From the NCBI GenBank assembly GCA_016716135.1, contig JADJWX010000005.1, forward strand, positions 248,001-312,000: 64,000 bases of DNA. Direction: 5' to 3'. A model generated the notes under the pieces. The model worked only from the letters and a program-made list of their open reading frames with translations, was not told where the DNA came from and made no database searches. Numbering within the stretch: the stretch's first letter is position 1; each line of letters opens with the position of its first letter. A program made the position numbers and the translations under genes. Below, one piece after another: positions 32,988 through 43,300 of the stretch. The DNA comes from Lewinellaceae bacterium (lineage in GTDB: Bacteria; Bacteroidota; Bacteroidia; Chitinophagales; Saprospiraceae).

Positions 32988-34568
32988 ATGAAACGCCGAA
33001 ATTTTCTGAAAAATATAAGTGCCGGGGTGGCTATTCCATCGCTGGTCAATGGTTTTGGGGTGCGCGCCTTTGCAACAAATCCGTTTGCAAAATTTATGGA
33101 AGGTCTGAGCACCGACACCGACCATGTGCTGGTGGTCATCCAACTCGAAGGCGGCAATGACGGGCTCGGTACCCTCGTACCGCTCGACCAATACGATAAA
33201 TTATTCAATGGCCGGGCAAACGTCCTCCTGCCCGAAGACAAACTCCTGCCGCTCACCAATGCCACCACACTGGGCATGCACCCGGCGCTTAGCGGCCTGC
33301 AAAACCTGTACAACGACGGACAGGTCCGCATTGTCCAAAATGTTGGTTACCCAAATCCCAGCCTGAGCCACTTCCGGGCCACGGATATCTGGATGTCGGG
33401 TTCGAATGCCGATGAGTATTTTCCCAACGGTTGGGCAGGCCGTTACCTGGCCTATGAATATCCCAATTTTCCGATCGATTACCCGAATGCCAACATGCCG
33501 CATCCGCTGGCCATCGAAATCGGTAATTCCATGTCGCTGAGCCTCATGGGTCCGCAAACGGGCATGGGTTTCGTAATCCCCAGCACCGGTGATTTTTACA
33601 ACCTGCTTGCCGGCGTGCAAGACCCTGCGCCCAATACCCCGGCCGGCGAACAACTGGCCTACATCCGGCTGATCGCGCAGCAATCCAGGGTATACGCGCA
33701 ATCCATCATTGATGCCTCCAATGCCGTCACCGACCAAAAAACGTATCCGGATACGCCGTTGGCCGCAAAACTCAAAGTGATTTCCCGGCTTATTGCGGGT
33801 GGCATGAAAACTCGGTTGTACATGGTTAGCATCGGCGGTTTTGACACGCACGACGAGCAGGTGGACCCCGACGATCATACCCTCGGTATCCATGCCGGAT
33901 TGCTGAAGCAACTCGGCGATGCCATCAAAGCGTTCACCGACGACCTGAACTACCTCGGCACCGACGACCGGGTGGTGGGCATGACGTTCTCTGAGTTTGG
34001 CCGCCGGATCACCAGCAATGCCAGCGGCGGCACCGACCACGGCGAGGCCGCGCCCATGTTTCTTTTTGGGAAACCCGTTTCAGGGGGTGTGACCGGTTCG
34101 AATCCGCAAATTCCGCAGGCGCCCACGGTATTCGATAACCTGCCCATGGAATATGACTTCCGCTCGGTGTATGCCTCGGTGTTGCGCGACTGGTTTTGCG
34201 TGCCTCAAGACGATATTCCGGGAATTTTGCTGCACGACAAGCCTTTCATCGATCTCTTCGAAGCCGGCGTGCCCTGTGTCTCTACCGCCACGCACGACGC
34301 CAACCAAACCGCCGGGAAATCGCTGTTAAAATGCTGGCCCAACCCGGTGCGCGATACCCTGACACTGGAGTATCAGACTGCGGGCGGTATTGCAATGGTT
34401 CAAATTTTGGATGCTTCCGGTAAAGTTCTGGCAACGCCGGTGAACACCTGGCAACCCAAAGGCACGTACCAGGAAAACTGGAATGCGGCACACTTGCCGC
34501 CGGGCACGTATTTCTGCCGTTTTGTCAATGAAAGCCGGCAGCAAACGAAGATGGTGGTGAAGGAATAG
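32988..34568 (+). CDS. DUF1501 family secreted protein with T9SS sorting domain
   Basis: A 526-residue exported protein. The start at 32988 (MKRRNFLKNISAGVAIPS) gives a Tat-like leader with the RRNFLK motif; an earlier in-frame ATG at 32952 reads MKSTFFFKNNSS and is less leader-like. DUF1501 body: VVIQLEGGNDGLGTLVPL, LGMHPALSGL, VGMTFSEFGRRITSNASGGTDHGEAAP. DUF1501 is related to alkaline-phosphatase/sulfatase-like proteins and the last motif contains its conserved Asp-His. The C-terminal 80 residues form a type IX sorting domain (LKCWPNPVRDTLTLEY to FVNESRQQTKMVVKE), so this protein is exported to the cell surface. It is co-transcribed with the DUF1800 gene and ends in a clear terminator. Confidence 0.88.
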   Translation: MKRRNFLKNISAGVAIPSLVNGFGVRAFATNPFAKFMEGLSTDTDHVLVVIQLEGGNDGLGTLVPLDQYDKLFNGRANVLLPEDKLLPLTNATTLGMHPALSGLQNLYNDGQVRIVQNVGYPNPSLSHFRATDIWMSGSNADEYFPNGWAGRYLAYEYPNFPIDYPNANMPHPLAIEIGNSMSLSLMGPQTGMGFVIPSTGDFYNLLAGVQDPAPNTPAGEQLAYIRLIAQQSRVYAQSIIDASNAVTDQKTYPDTPLAAKLKVISRLIAGGMKTRLYMVSIGGFDTHDEQVDPDDHTLGIHAGLLKQLGDAIKAFTDDLNYLGTDDRVVGMTFSEFGRRITSNASGGTDHGEAAPMFLFGKPVSGGVTGSNPQIPQAPTVFDNLPMEYDFRSVYASVLRDWFCVPQDDIPGILLHDKPFIDLFEAGVPCVSTATHDANQTAGKSLLKCWPNPVRDTLTLEYQTAGGIAMVQILDASGKVLATPVNTWQPKGTYQENWNAAHLPPGTYFCRFVNESRQQTKMVVKE

Positions 34569-34620
34569 CCGAATAAGACGGGGGGCAGAGTACTCATCCC
34601 GAATGATATTACAACCCGTG

Positions 34621-34657
34621 ACGGCCCTCAGGTTTTCATTTCCTGAGGGCCGTTTTT
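34621..34657 (+). terminator. Intrinsic terminator after the DUF1800/DUF1501 pair
   Basis: A perfect 12-bp stem (34621-34632 with 34642-34653), a 9-nt loop and a U-run ending at 34657. It lies 53 bp after the DUF1501 stop codon. Confidence 0.9.
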
Positions 34658-34741
34658 ATTTATTCACTGCGCAATTCTTTTTCAGGTTTTATCTTTAACC
34701 TTGTATCGATACCAGCATTTCACCCCTGTCGCCGCACATAA

Positions 34742-37700
34742 GTGTATCTGACTTTGGCTGCAACATTTCACTTGATAAAACTTGGCAAATACAGCGTCTT
34801 GTCGCTATTGGTGTTGCTAAACCTGCTACCGCTTTCGGCGCAGGAGTACATTGCCAAGGTGCAGCACTATGGCGTAGAACAGGGATTGTCGCACCGGCAG
34901 GTTAATGCCATTTTTCAGGACAGCCGGGGCTTTGTTTGGATCGGCACCCCTAACGGACTCAACCGTTTTGACGGATACAATTTCCGGCAATACACAAAAG
35001 AAAAAAACGGACTGTATTTCAATTACATACAGGAAATTTCGGAGGATGCAGATGGTTGGCTATGGTTGGTGGAACAGGAGCAAAAAAGTATTTGCCTGTT
35101 TCACCCGGACCGGGGCGAGGTGCTTTCTTTTGAAGAAAAATTCGGAAAAACCGACAGCCTGTTTGCCCGCCGGCGCTTTGAATATAAAATACTGAACGAC
35201 GAAAACGGGGCAATATGGTTACCCTCCGACGGCGGCGAAACGCTGTTCCGCTATCATCCTGCGAGCGGCATTCAGGCCATTCCAATAGATGGCGCTTTGG
35301 GTAAAATGCATCCAATATGTTTTTCCGACCGAAAAACGCTCTGGGTATCTTCAGAAAATCCCCGGGCTATCCTGGAGTTTGACCTGAAAGGCAAGGTTTT
35401 ACAGCGGTACGATAATGCATGGTTGAACGGCGATTGGGCCTTGTCGGACGACTGTATGCTGTTATTTACCCGAAAACCTGGAGGCGTCAAGCCGCTCGTC
35501 TTATTCGACCTCAATGGTGGCGTTTTGCCTTACCAGCCTGTGATCGGGGAACCGTCACCCTATCCGGCACTTATTTTCCCTTTCGACAACAAAGGTAAGT
35601 TCGTTGTGCACGACAGGCTCGTGGATGCACAAGGCCACACGCTTGCGCAATGGGAGTTTGCCCAACACGACCGAAGTAACTTCATGTGGCGGGGCTACCT
35701 GGTGGACCGTGCCGGCAGATATTGGCTGGGCGACGATTTCGGTTTTTACATTTTACAAATCAAACCAAACCGCTTTAGCCATCTTTTTTACCAAAAATCG
35801 GCAAAACCAGGTCTGGGCAACAGCATACGCGGTATCGTAGCCACTCACGAAAAAGTATATGCAAATCTGGAAAATTCCGGTCTTTTTGAACACGACCAAC
35901 GCCGCGGGCAAAACCGGTGTCTTGTGGCAATCCCCAACGGTTCGGGCAACTTCGCGCTGGCCCTTTCTAAAAATGGCGAACTACTCTCCGGGACCCGAAA
36001 CGCATTTTTCCGTCTGAAACCGGATGGAACGGTGATTGAAAAAATTCAGACTGATTTCGATGTCTGGGCTTTTTGTGAGGATGATTCCGGCACACTCTGG
36101 CTCGGTTCTTCGACCAACGGGCTGCATAAACTCCCCCCCGGCGCCTCAACACCAATTCCTTTTGTCCGTTACAACGGTTTCGACGCACTGGCCTCCGCGT
36201 TTATCCTGCACATTGAGCAGGTTGCCGCCGGCTTGCTGTGGGTGTGCGCCAGCAACGGCTTTTACAAGGTGCACCCGCAAAAAGGCGTCCTCGCGCGATA
36301 CTGGCCAGGCGGAACGGGCGAGTATTTTTTGCCCGCCGAAAATTTTCTGCATTTTCACCTGGACGCCGACGGGGTGTTCTGGCTCGCCACCTCGACCGGC
36401 TTGCTGCGGGTAGCGTCTGTACCAGACAGCGACGGAAGCCGGCGGCTCAGGTGGGACGAACATACCGGCAAATGGTTCAACCGCTCCAACAAACTGTCGA
36501 ACGAGTTTATTTATGCCGTTTACGAGGATAAAACAGGCCGGCTCTGGTTGCCTACCGACCATGGCATCATTTGTCTGAACAAAAAAACGGAGGCTGTCAA
36601 AACCTACTTCGTGTCCGACGGTCTCTCCGACCCGGAGTTTAACCGCAAGGCCCATTTTCAGGCGTCCGACGGTACACTTTACTTTGGCGGTCTGAACGGT
36701 ATCAACGTTTTTAATCCCGCCGATTTTCCGGAAGTAACCGACACACTGGCTGGTATTCCGCTGGTACTCACGGCTTTTCATCAATTTGACGGAAAACAAA
36801 ACCGGCTGTCGGACCGTACCTACGAACTGCTGCAAACCACTGAAATCCGCCTTCGCCCGGATGACCGTTTTTTTAATATCGAACTTGCCCTGCTGAGTTT
36901 CGATGAGCCGCAACTTATCCAGTATGCCTGGAAAATCGATGGTTTGGACAAAGACTGGCACTACCAAAAAGAGCGGCAGATCAATTTCGGCGGGCTGCCG
37001 TACGGCGTCTACACATTGCGCATCAAAGCGCAAGCGCCCAACGGGCAAGGGTCAGAAAAAGAATTGACGTTCACCGTGCGGGTATTGCGGCCCTGGTATT
37101 TGCAAACCTGGTTTTTGGCGCTGGTTGCGTTTTTGCTGAGTTTGGGCATACGCGGCTACATTCACTGGCGCAACCGGCAGCATATCCAGGAACAAAAAAA
37201 ATTGGAAGGCATGGTGGAAAAAGCCACCGAGCGCATCGAACTTGACAAGCGAACTATCGAAAAACAGGCGGAGGCATTGCGGCAACTGGACAAGGTGAAA
37301 TCCAACTTTTTTGCCAACGTAAGTCACGAACTGCGCACGCCCCTGACCTTGATGTTGGGCCCTATTTCGTCTATGCTGAAAAGCGGCCAACTGAACAATC
37401 GCAATTTTACCTACGCCAAACTCGCCCAACAAAACGGCTCGCAACTCCTGAATCTCGTGGGCGAAATTCTCGATTTGCAAAAACTGGAATCCGGTAAACT
37501 CGAACTGCATCCTAAACCAATACTGCTTTATCCCTTTTTGAAACGCATCGCCGCCCAGTTTGAAAGTCTCGCGCAAAACAAATCCATTGCGTTCGTCTTC
37601 CTTTACCGCGCCGAAAAACGCCTGCAAATTGAGGTCGACACCGCCAAACTGGAACTAGTGCTCAACAACCTGTTGTCCAATGCCATGAAATTTACGGGTA

Positions 37701-38824
37701 CGGGAGGCCGGGTGGAGTTTAAAGCAGAAGACCTGGCGCACAGCATTCGTTTTACGGTGACAGACTCGGGCAAAGGCATTCATCCCGATGATTTACCGCA
37801 TATTTTCGACCGCTTTTTTCAAAGCCAACAAGCCGACGCGCCCCGCGAAGGCGGCACCGGGATTGGCCTTGCTTTGGTAAGGGAACTTTCCGTTTTGTTC
37901 AACGGCAGTGTGGAGGCCAAAAGCCCGGTGGCCGATGGAAACGGCGCAGCTTTTACCTTTGAATTTCCCAAAACGGAGGTTATGGGCGCGGCAACTTCCG
38001 CCGCTGATGAAAATCCTGAACCTGTGCACGATGCCTTTGTTCCCATCGTCGAAACGGCAAGCGACGACCTGGGAAAACCAACAGTTCTCCTGGTCGAAGA
38101 CAACCGCGATTTGCAGATGTATGTGCAGACCCTGCTTTCGGAAAAATACCGCGTTGTTGTCGCCGAAAATGGGCAACAGGCACTGGAATGGTTGGCAAAC
38201 GGCGCGGTTCCGGCGATCATTGTCAGCGATATTATGATGCCCCTGATGGATGGGTTTCAGCTGTTGGAACGCTTGAAATCTGCCGATCAATACCGGCACA
38301 TTCCGGTTGTGATGCTGACCGCCCGCGCCGATATGCAGGACAAACTCCGCGCGCTGCGCATTGGCGTGGATGATTATCTGCTCAAACCGTTCGAGGAAGA
38401 GGAATTGCTGACACGGGTGGAAAACCTGCTGCTACGTCAACAAAACCGTTATTCCCAAAACCCGGATGAAAAAGACAAAACAGCTGCTGTGCCCTGCATT
38501 TCGGAAGCCGACAGCGAGTGGTTGTCCGAATTGGAAATTTGGGCGCAGGCAAATTTGCAAAATGAATTCCTCAGTGTGAGTACAATGGCGCACCAGGTTT
38601 CCATGAGCGAGCGCCAACTGCTACGCCGCTTGCGCGAACTCACGGGACTTTCGCCGCAACAGTATATCGCTGAAATACGCCTGCAAAAAGCACGCGACCT
38701 GCTCGAACGTGGGGCTGTTCGCTCGGTGGCAGAAGCCGCCTATGCCGCCGGATTCGGCCACCCCAAAGTGTTCTCCCGCACCTACCGGGCGCGGTTTGGC
38801 CGACTCCCTTCCACCTATTTTTGA
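34742..38824 (+). CDS. Hybrid two-component sensor kinase/response regulator with AraC output domain (HTCS)
   Basis: A one-piece signalling protein of 1360 residues. A signal peptide or anchor lies at about 14-34 (SVLSLLVLLNLLPLSAQ). A periplasmic beta-propeller fills about 40-690, with repeats of the type GFVWIGTPNGLNRFDG. A Y_Y_Y domain follows (about 710-785, GLPYGVYTLRIKAQAPN), then a membrane segment (about 790-815). HisKA has phospho-acceptor His862 in ANVSHELRTPL. HATPase is at about 960-1080 (NNLLSNAMKFTG, DSGKGIHPDDL, GTGIGLALV). The receiver has Asp1163 in SDIMMPLMDG, and the AraC-type HTH is at the end. It starts with GTG; no ATG precedes the signal. In Bacteroidota such proteins sense extracellular ligands and switch on adjacent surface-protein genes; the next three genes are plausible targets. 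Confidence 0.93.
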   Translation: MYLTLAATFHLIKLGKYSVLSLLVLLNLLPLSAQEYIAKVQHYGVEQGLSHRQVNAIFQDSRGFVWIGTPNGLNRFDGYNFRQYTKEKNGLYFNYIQEISEDADGWLWLVEQEQKSICLFHPDRGEVLSFEEKFGKTDSLFARRRFEYKILNDENGAIWLPSDGGETLFRYHPASGIQAIPIDGALGKMHPICFSDRKTLWVSSENPRAILEFDLKGKVLQRYDNAWLNGDWALSDDCMLLFTRKPGGVKPLVLFDLNGGVLPYQPVIGEPSPYPALIFPFDNKGKFVVHDRLVDAQGHTLAQWEFAQHDRSNFMWRGYLVDRAGRYWLGDDFGFYILQIKPNRFSHLFYQKSAKPGLGNSIRGIVATHEKVYANLENSGLFEHDQRRGQNRCLVAIPNGSGNFALALSKNGELLSGTRNAFFRLKPDGTVIEKIQTDFDVWAFCEDDSGTLWLGSSTNGLHKLPPGASTPIPFVRYNGFDALASAFILHIEQVAAGLLWVCASNGFYKVHPQKGVLARYWPGGTGEYFLPAENFLHFHLDADGVFWLATSTGLLRVASVPDSDGSRRLRWDEHTGKWFNRSNKLSNEFIYAVYEDKTGRLWLPTDHGIICLNKKTEAVKTYFVSDGLSDPEFNRKAHFQASDGTLYFGGLNGINVFNPADFPEVTDTLAGIPLVLTAFHQFDGKQNRLSDRTYELLQTTEIRLRPDDRFFNIELALLSFDEPQLIQYAWKIDGLDKDWHYQKERQINFGGLPYGVYTLRIKAQAPNGQGSEKELTFTVRVLRPWYLQTWFLALVAFLLSLGIRGYIHWRNRQHIQEQKKLEGMVEKATERIELDKRTIEKQAEALRQLDKVKSNFFANVSHELRTPLTLMLGPISSMLKSGQLNNRNFTYAKLAQQNGSQLLNLVGEILDLQKLESGKLELHPKPILLYPFLKRIAAQFESLAQNKSIAFVFLYRAEKRLQIEVDTAKLELVLNNLLSNAMKFTGTGGRVEFKAEDLAHSIRFTVTDSGKGIHPDDLPHIFDRFFQSQQADAPREGGTGIGLALVRELSVLFNGSVEAKSPVADGNGAAFTFEFPKTEVMGAATSAADENPEPVHDAFVPIVETASDDLGKPTVLLVEDNRDLQMYVQTLLSEKYRVVVAENGQQALEWLANGAVPAIIVSDIMMPLMDGFQLLERLKSADQYRHIPVVMLTARADMQDKLRALRIGVDDYLLKPFEEEELLTRVENLLLRQQNRYSQNPDEKDKTAAVPCISEADSEWLSELEIWAQANLQNEFLSVSTMAHQVSMSERQLLRRLRELTGLSPQQYIAEIRLQKARDLLERGAVRSVAEAAYAAGFGHPKVFSRTYRARFGRLPSTYF

Positions 38825-38869
38825 GGTTTTTTCTGAAAAAATGTCCGATTTCGTGTCCGTTTTGTCGGA

Positions 38870-38898
38870 TTTGGTACCTGTTACCCCCCACACCTTTG
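38870..38898 (+). promoter_or_regulatory. Possible promoter for the surface-protein genes
   Basis: TTTG (38870-38873), a 17-bp spacer and CACCTTTG (38891-38898) match the Bacteroidota consensus with one mismatch in the -7 box. It is 74 bp upstream of the next ATG. Confidence 0.3.
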
Positions 38899-38971
38899 TA
38901 ACCGTTCGGCACTTGGCCCGACGCCGTTTCAACAGGTCTATTTTTCCAACAAATATCAATTCTAAACAATT

Positions 38972-40264
38972 ATGAAAAAGATGCGATTCCTGCTCCCCTG
39001 CATTGCCTTTTTTCTGTTTTTCCAGCAGACCATATATGCCCAATCTGCCAAACTTGGCATCCAGGGCATCCTCAAAAAATCCAATGGCAATGCCGTGGAC
39101 GACGACACTTACCAGCTCACGTTTAAACTGTACAACGTGGCGACAGGCGGTTCAGCCCTATGGCAAGAAACGCAAGACGATGTGGAAGTGGCCAGCGGCA
39201 TTTACACCGCCACGCTCGGCACCGTGAACCCGCTCAGCATACCTTTCGATGAAACCTACTACCTCGGCGTGACGGTAGGCGCTTCCTCCGGTGCGGAAAT
39301 GCTGCCTCGCATTCAACTTACCACCGCGCCCTACGCCCTCTCGCTGATTGGGCAGAGCAACCAATTTCCCAGCAGCGGCATCGTGAAAGCCGACAATGAA
39401 ATTATTGCAGGCAAACTCACCGTCGGTCAGGCAAACCTGCATGCCACCAACCATGCCATTATGGCAATCGGCGGGATGCTTGCCCGGGGCGGCGCGCCGG
39501 GAGGTAGTGGCGGCAGCAACAATGGCTACGCTTTCGCCGGCAATGGCGGTGACAACGACAGTGGCTTGTTTTCGACCGCCGATGGCCAGGTTTCGCTGTA
39601 TACCAACAATGCAGAACGCCTTAAAGCGACTACAACCGGCGTGGAAATCACCGGGAACCTGACCTCCACCACAACGGTGCTCACCGTAAACGACAACCTG
39701 AACCTGACTACAGGCAATACCTTGCAATACAACGGTTTGAGCGACTGGCGACTGGTAGACCGCGATGACTTCCTGAGCGGCAGTTTGGACGGTTGGGGCG
39801 GTACGACTGCCCTGAACAACAGCACAACCGCCACCATTGAAAATGTTACGTTAGGCACCTTTAACGGAAATTCGATTCGCCCAACCACTTCCAATACCCA
39901 CTGCCTGAAAAAGACGTTCAACCTTGCCTCTGCCGGGTCTTACAGTTTTGTTAAAATAAAATTCAAGTATTATTACATAGACAGCTGGGATTCGGACGAT
40001 ACCGCGATCGGCGGCTTTGCCACCTCGACGAATGGCACCAATGCCAATATCTGCTGGATGAACTCCGCAGGTGTATATTCTACCGCAGGCGCCAACCCCG
40101 CCAACTACACGGGGAGCACATCGTACTCAGACGGCGCTTGTATAGGCGAAATGGTGGCTGCGACGAGTTCAACGTCTTTTGTCGTCTTTTTCGGAATGCG
40201 GGGCGATAGTGGAATCAGTGACGAACGTTATGGCATTGGCAACATCGAAGTTTGGGTACGGTAA
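38972..40264 (+). CDS. Secreted hypothetical protein, 430 aa
   Basis: No family is firmly recognised. A signal peptide at 1-24 ends TIYAQ. Residues 25-130 form a beta-rich head (SAKLGIQGILKKSNGNAV, TYQLTFKLYNVATGG, LPRIQLTTAPYALSL) of the kind found at the start of Bacteroidota tail-fibre-like or trimeric surface proteins. The middle is Gly/Asn/Ser-rich (GGAPGGSGGSNNG), and residues 195-260 read like phage tail-spike fragments (LYTNNAERLKATTTGVEITG). There is no T9SS sorting domain at the C-terminus, so the route out of the periplasm is unclear. It begins 147 bp after the hybrid regulator and is followed 48 bp later by the giant protein, which suggests co-expression. Confidence 0.65.
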   Translation: MKKMRFLLPCIAFFLFFQQTIYAQSAKLGIQGILKKSNGNAVDDDTYQLTFKLYNVATGGSALWQETQDDVEVASGIYTATLGTVNPLSIPFDETYYLGVTVGASSGAEMLPRIQLTTAPYALSLIGQSNQFPSSGIVKADNEIIAGKLTVGQANLHATNHAIMAIGGMLARGGAPGGSGGSNNGYAFAGNGGDNDSGLFSTADGQVSLYTNNAERLKATTTGVEITGNLTSTTTVLTVNDNLNLTTGNTLQYNGLSDWRLVDRDDFLSGSLDGWGGTTALNNSTTATIENVTLGTFNGNSIRPTTSNTHCLKKTFNLASAGSYSFVKIKFKYYYIDSWDSDDTAIGGFATSTNGTNANICWMNSAGVYSTAGANPANYTGSTSYSDGACIGEMVAATSSTSFVVFFGMRGDSGISDERYGIGNIEVWVR

Positions 40265-40312
40265 ATCACCGTAAACCGCATTTTTTCACCGTCAACTACC
40301 GACCCAACTGTC

Positions 40313-43300
40313 ATGAAAAATATACTTTTCACAATCAGCCTGCTGTGCGGGTGCTGTTGCCTTGCGCCCAATCTTCATGCGCAAAATGTCAACTGCTCCG
40401 ACGGCACCGTCACCGGCACTGAAACCTATTCGGGTACTGTTTTTTTCAACTACGGCAGCATCACAAACTCCATAAGCCTTAAAAACCGCACCACTACCTC
40501 GGTGGGAGAAACCTTCATCGGTGACTATTTTGGGCAACTATTCAATGGCGTCGCGGGATTTTACAGCCGTTTCCTGCTGCCGCCCACGCCGCCACAAGTC
40601 ACTGCTACCGAAGGCGATTTGGAAGATCGTATCCAGATTGAATGGACGGTTGACCCGCTTAGCCCGTCGCCTGAATTGGGCTTCAATATCTACCGCGACA
40701 ACGCTTTTATCGGTCATGTGGACAAAGAGATCCGCATTTTCGTGGACTTCAACGTGCAGGCGGGCAAATTCTACAACTATCAGGTCACGGGCGTGAACAG
40801 CTTCGGCGAAGGGCGCAGAGGCAGCGGCCTGGGCTTTCTCAATCCCAACGGCACTGTGACCGGGCAGGTCAAAACCTTCAACGGCAGCCCCGTGGTGGAT
40901 GCTGAAATCACGCTGACCCCTACACTCGGCGCCGCACTGGAGTTTGGCGGCGACGACATGGCCTTTGCTCCCTTCAACCCGGCCTTCCTTTCGCCCAAAT
41001 GGTCGGTGAGTTGCTGGGTAAAAATCGGCGCGGGCAATCCCGCCGCCGGAGGTGCCATTCTCGACTTTGGCAGCCCGACGAACAAAAACTGGTGGCTGAC
41101 CACCAACGGCGCCGCCAAAGGGGTGAAGTTCAACGTCGGCGCACAATCCCTTGCGCACAATTTTACCACCAACCCCGACGGCTGGCATCACGTGGCAGCC
41201 ACTTACAGCGGCACATCCCTCCTGCTTTATGTGGATGGCGCCCTCACCGGCACCGTCACGGCGCCCATCTCGACAGACACCTTGCCGCTTTTCTTCGGGC
41301 GCAGGCCCAGCGGGGCAAGCAATTTTTTCACGGGCAATCTGGACGACGTGCGCATGTTCAATCGCCAGCTTTCGCAAACAGAAATCAACCAGTTCAAAAA
41401 CCGCACGGTCAACGCTGACGCGAATGGTTTGGCGGCTTACTGGAAACTGGACGAAGGCGTCGGCTCAAAAGCATACGACATTTCGCCCAACGACCTGAAA
41501 ATTTACCTCTGCGGCCCCAATTGGACTGCCGACCGCCCCAACGTGGTGAACGGCGCCGTGACCGACGAAACGGGTTTTTACAAAATAGAAGGCATCAACT
41601 ACGGCGCCGGCACCATTTTCACCGCCACGCCTTCCAAAAAAGTATTCAACAACTACGCCCTCGAATTTAACGCCGCCAATTCGGAATACGCCGTGCTGAC
41701 CGATTCGGTGCTGCTTGGCGCCCAAAACGCAAGCCTGGAAATGTGGGTGCAAAATTTTGAAAACACGTCCGGCTTCCGCACCCTGCTGGCCAACGAAGCC
41801 GGCTCGGGCACACCCGTATTTCTCCGGTTTAACCTGACCAATGGCGATATCAGCATGAATATGGCCGGAGTGACCAAAACCTTTGGCCCGTTGGGCGCCG
41901 GCTACCGCCACATAGTCGTAAACATGGCAAAAAACGGCGCATCCACCGATGTCTCCGTTTACAACAACGGCATGCTGGTTTCTACCCAAAACTACGCCGT
42001 GGCAATGCCGAATTTTGGATTGCAAACCTGGCAGGTCGGCGCGCGCAAAACTGCTACCGGCAACGACCAGTTTTTCAGCGGCTTGATGGATGAAGTAGCC
42101 TTTTATGATACCTTGCTCACGCTGCCTGAAATTCAACTGAACTATGCCAACGGCGTGAACCCCACCCATCCGCGCCTGCGCTCCTGGTTCCCGTTCAACG
42201 AAAGCCGCGGCGCTGTGGTAGAAGACATCGGTCAGGCCCGTACGGGCAAAGGAACCGTGCATGGCGCGCTGTGGAGCTCGGTCACGGGCATCACCTCGGC
42301 TTTGATGCACCAATTTCAGCCGGACAAACAACTCGTGACGCTCAACGCCAGCAATACCAGCACCGACAAAATTGATTTTACCGACCTGAGCACAGTGGCC
42401 GTGACAGGCTTTGTGCGCTACGACGGCACCAACTGTTTTGCCGAAGGCGTGGAAATCCTGGTGAATGGAAGTTCTAATATTCCGCCCGTGTTTACCAATA
42501 GCGAAGGCCGTTTTGTGGTGGATTTAGAGCCGGGCGCTTCGGCTACGCTCAGCCCGAAATTTAAAAACCACACGTTCGCGCCGGCCTCATGGCAGGTCAG
42601 CAACGTGGTATCGCCGGTGGCGGGCATCCTGTTCCGCAACCTCACCAAACGCTCGGTGCGCGGCGAATTGGTCGGCAACGACCGGTGCCGGCGCAGCATC
42701 ATAGAGCGCACGGCTATTGTAAAAATGAAAGTGGAAACGCTTGACGAGTGTTTTTCGCGGGAAATTATTTTGAATGACCCGATCAACAACCTCATTGACA
42801 CCTCCGGCAAATTTTTCTTCGACAACCTGCCGCCCATCCCGATGACGGTGAAGTTGACAGAGCATTCCAACGGAACTATCCTGAACTATTTCAGCGGCCC
42901 GGCAGGTGCACCGACGACTGATTTGACGGAAAAAAGCGACACCGTTGATTTCATTTATTATTCCAAACCGGAAATCGAAATCTCGATGCTCGACACCAAT
43001 CATTGCGGGCAACAAATGCTCGAACAATCGGATAAATACGTCCTTGATTTTCGCGTATTCCAGCCCTATCACGGCGGCGTGTGCTATTTGGACACAGCGG
43101 AACTGCGCATCGACAATGAGCTCTCCGACCTGCCATCCTACGACACGCTGATGACCGAGGGCAAATTGCGCTACCGTTTCACCGCCGGGCAGCCCAACCT
43201 CGTGCCGCCACACCTGAAAACCCTGACCGTGTTGGCGATGGCCGATGGCGAGGACAATACCGCCACAACCTCGGCGGTAGTGCTCGGCAAACGCCCGCGC

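Noticed and set aside
34095..34105. GGTTCGAATCC, resembling a tRNA T-loop
   Set aside because: It lies inside the DUF1501 coding sequence and no acceptor or anticodon stem can be folded around it.
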